DNA from: Candidatus Rifleibacteriota bacterium
Lineage (GTDB): Bacteria > Riflebacteria > Ozemobacteria > Ozemobacterales > Ozemobacteraceae
Length of the DNA stretch: 15,751 bases
Reading direction: 5' to 3'
Assembly (NCBI GenBank): GCA_029565415.1
Contig: JAKQOH010000055.1
Location: 1-15,751 of the forward strand
The position numbers and the translations under genes were made by a program. Shown one piece after another: positions 14,509 to 15,751 of this stretch; within the stretch, counting starts at the first letter, position 1; the number at the start of each line of letters is the position of its first letter. The notes under the pieces are model-generated. The model did not search any database and was not told where the DNA came from. It worked only from the letters and a program-made list of their open reading frames with translations.

Positions 14509-15696
14509 TCAGGCCGCCTTGATCTTGCGGGCCAACTCCCGGCCGAGGTTGCGGCAGGCCTCGAGTTCGGCCTCGTGCGGCGCGAACTGGGCGCGCACCG
14601 CCGGGACGGCGACCGTGAAGCCGCTTCCGCCGAGGATCTCCTCGATCCGCTTCACCGCCTCGCCGCTCCAGCCGAAGGTGCCGAAGGCGGCACACAGCTT
14701 CTTCTGGAACCGCAGGCCCCGGATCATCTCGAGATGCGGCATGATCGTCGGCATGAGGCCGTTGTTCAGCGTCGGGGAACCGACGACGAGGGCCTTTGCC
14801 CGCAGGATATCCGTCATCACGTCGTTGAAATCCGTGGTGCCGGCGGAGTGGAGGCGGTAGGCGACGCCCTCCTCGGCCAGCCCCTCGCAGACGGCGTGGG
14901 CCATCTTCTCGGTATTTTTCCATATCGAGTCATACAATACCACAGCGGATTTTTCGCAGTTTCCCGAGGCCCATTCCATGTATTTCTTCACGATCTGGAC
15001 CGGATCCTTGCGCCAGATGAGACCGTGGGCCGGACAGATCATCTCGATCGGCCAGTTCAGGGCGAGGAACTCGTTCACCTTGCGGGTGATCTGGCCCGAA
15101 TACGGGGTGAGGATGTTGGCGAAGTATTTTTCGGCCTCCTGCCAGAGCGAGCATTGATCGGTCTCGTCGGCATACCGCGAGGAGTGGGCGTAATGCTGGC
15201 CGAACGCATCGTTCGAGAACAGGATCTTCTCCTCGGGGCAGTAGGTGAACATCGAGTCGGGCCAGTGGAGCATCTGGGCCTCGAAGAAGCGGAGGGTGCG
15301 CTTCCCGATGCTCAGGGAGTCCCCGGTCTTCACGACCTTGAGGTTCCATTTCCCCGGGTAGAAGCGCTTGATCGACATCTCGCCGCCCTTGCTGCAGATG
15401 ACCGTCGCGTTCGGGTTCTTCGCGAGAATCAGCGGCAGGGCGCTCCCGTGATCGGGCTCGGCGTGATTGACGATGATATAGTCGATTTTATCGATCGGAA
15501 CCTGTTTTTCGATCGAGGCGACGAACTCGCCCGCATGGGTGTATTTGACCGTATCGATGAGAACGGTTTTCTCGTCGCGGATGAGATAGGCGTTGTAGCT
15601 GGACCCCTTGCGGATCGACAGTTCGTGTCCGTGGAAGTGCTCGAGGGCCCATTCGATGGCGCCGACCCAGTGGATGTCGGGGCGGATGATCGTCAT
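14509..15696 (-). CDS. fprA: flavodiiron protein (FprA/ROO type)
   Basis: Flavodiiron proteins reduce O2 to water or NO to N2O in the cytosol of anaerobes and microaerophiles, usually with rubredoxin as donor. This 395-residue class A protein has an N-terminal metallo-beta-lactamase-like domain with the full diiron ligand set: His78, Glu80, Asp82 and neighbouring His83 (NHAEPDHG), His144 (LHWPD), Asp163 (SNDAF) and His224 (CPAHG). The C-terminal flavodoxin domain (from about 250) shows FMN loops at YDSIWKNTEKMA, SPTLNNGLMP and GTFGWSGEA. There is no fused rubredoxin or flavin-reductase domain and no rubredoxin gene in the window, so its electron donor is encoded elsewhere. The ATG at 15696 is preceded by AAAGGAGA (15713-15706). 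An intrinsic terminator follows its stop. The sequence does not decide between O2 and NO as the main substrate. Confidence 0.97.
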   Translation of the reverse strand: MTIIRPDIHWVGAIEWALEHFHGHELSIRKGSSYNAYLIRDEKTVLIDTVKYTHAGEFVASIEKQVPIDKIDYIIVNHAEPDHGSALPLILAKNPNATVICSKGGEMSIKRFYPGKWNLKVVKTGDSLSIGKRTLRFFEAQMLHWPDSMFTYCPEEKILFSNDAFGQHYAHSSRYADETDQCSLWQEAEKYFANILTPYSGQITRKVNEFLALNWPIEMICPAHGLIWRKDPVQIVKKYMEWASGNCEKSAVVLYDSIWKNTEKMAHAVCEGLAEEGVAYRLHSAGTTDFNDVMTDILRAKALVVGSPTLNNGLMPTIMPHLEMIRGLRFQKKLCAAFGTFGWSGEAVKRIEEILGGSGFTVAVPAVRAQFAPHEAELEACRNLGRELARKIKAA

Positions 15697-15751
15697 GAGG
15701 TATGGTCTCCTTTCGGGATAGGGATCGGGGTCAGGGTACGCAGAACCCGCC

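Noticed and set aside
5761..14942. The shared 12-mer CATACAATACCA as a mobile-element or attachment repeat
   Set aside because: It occurs inside two intact genes with no flanking duplications or transposase, and only two copies are seen.

Overview
This window is about 15.75 kb of densely coding, GC-rich bacterial DNA, roughly two thirds G+C by eye. I see no rRNA, tRNA, CRISPR, insertion sequence or phage genes. It reads as an ordinary chromosomal segment of a free-living bacterium. The [2Fe-2S]/FAD molybdenum hydroxylase subunits and the flavodiiron protein suggest an anaerobic or microaerobic lifestyle. No gene identifies the phylum, so I leave taxonomy open. Sigma-70-like promoters and Shine-Dalgarno sequences are readable in front of several genes, and ATGA/GTGA stop-start overlaps mark operons.

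Layout from left to right. (1) 1-2141, minus: a three-gene operon of a membrane protein with a degenerate GGDEF-like domain, a [2Fe-2S] subunit and the start of an FAD subunit of a xanthine dehydrogenase/CO dehydrogenase-type hydroxylase. The FAD gene runs off the left edge. (2) 2244-6299, plus: mfd (transcription-repair coupling factor), followed by a small DUF1232-like gene. The mfd promoter is divergent from, and interlocked with, the promoter of region 1. (3) 6308-8973, minus: a hybrid sensor with ankyrin repeats and a C-terminal membrane domain, preceded by a structured leader and its own promoter, and upstream of it an orphan two-TM histidine kinase. (4) 9182-10198, plus: galT, divergent from the kinase. 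(5) 10214-13087, minus: a tight operon of a PHP-family phosphatase (histidinol-phosphatase type), nagA, and an exported zinc-ribbon protein of unknown function. (6) 13145-13930, plus: a two-domain GNAT acetyltransferase. (7) 13953-15696, minus: a flavodiiron protein followed by a small exported/anchored protein whose first codons coincide with an intrinsic terminator.

The genes do not form one pathway. NagA feeds amino-sugar phosphates into central metabolism and GalT works in galactose/UDP-sugar interconversion, so the middle of the window has a carbohydrate flavour. Mfd and the flavodiiron protein are housekeeping and stress functions. The parts with no clear precedent that I can name are the ankyrin-membrane hybrid with its possibly switching leader, the exported zinc-ribbon protein tied to nagA, the degenerate GGDEF membrane protein translationally coupled to a molybdenum hydroxylase, and the terminator buried in the start of the gene after the flavodiiron protein. 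I found no clear-cut new defence or mobile system.
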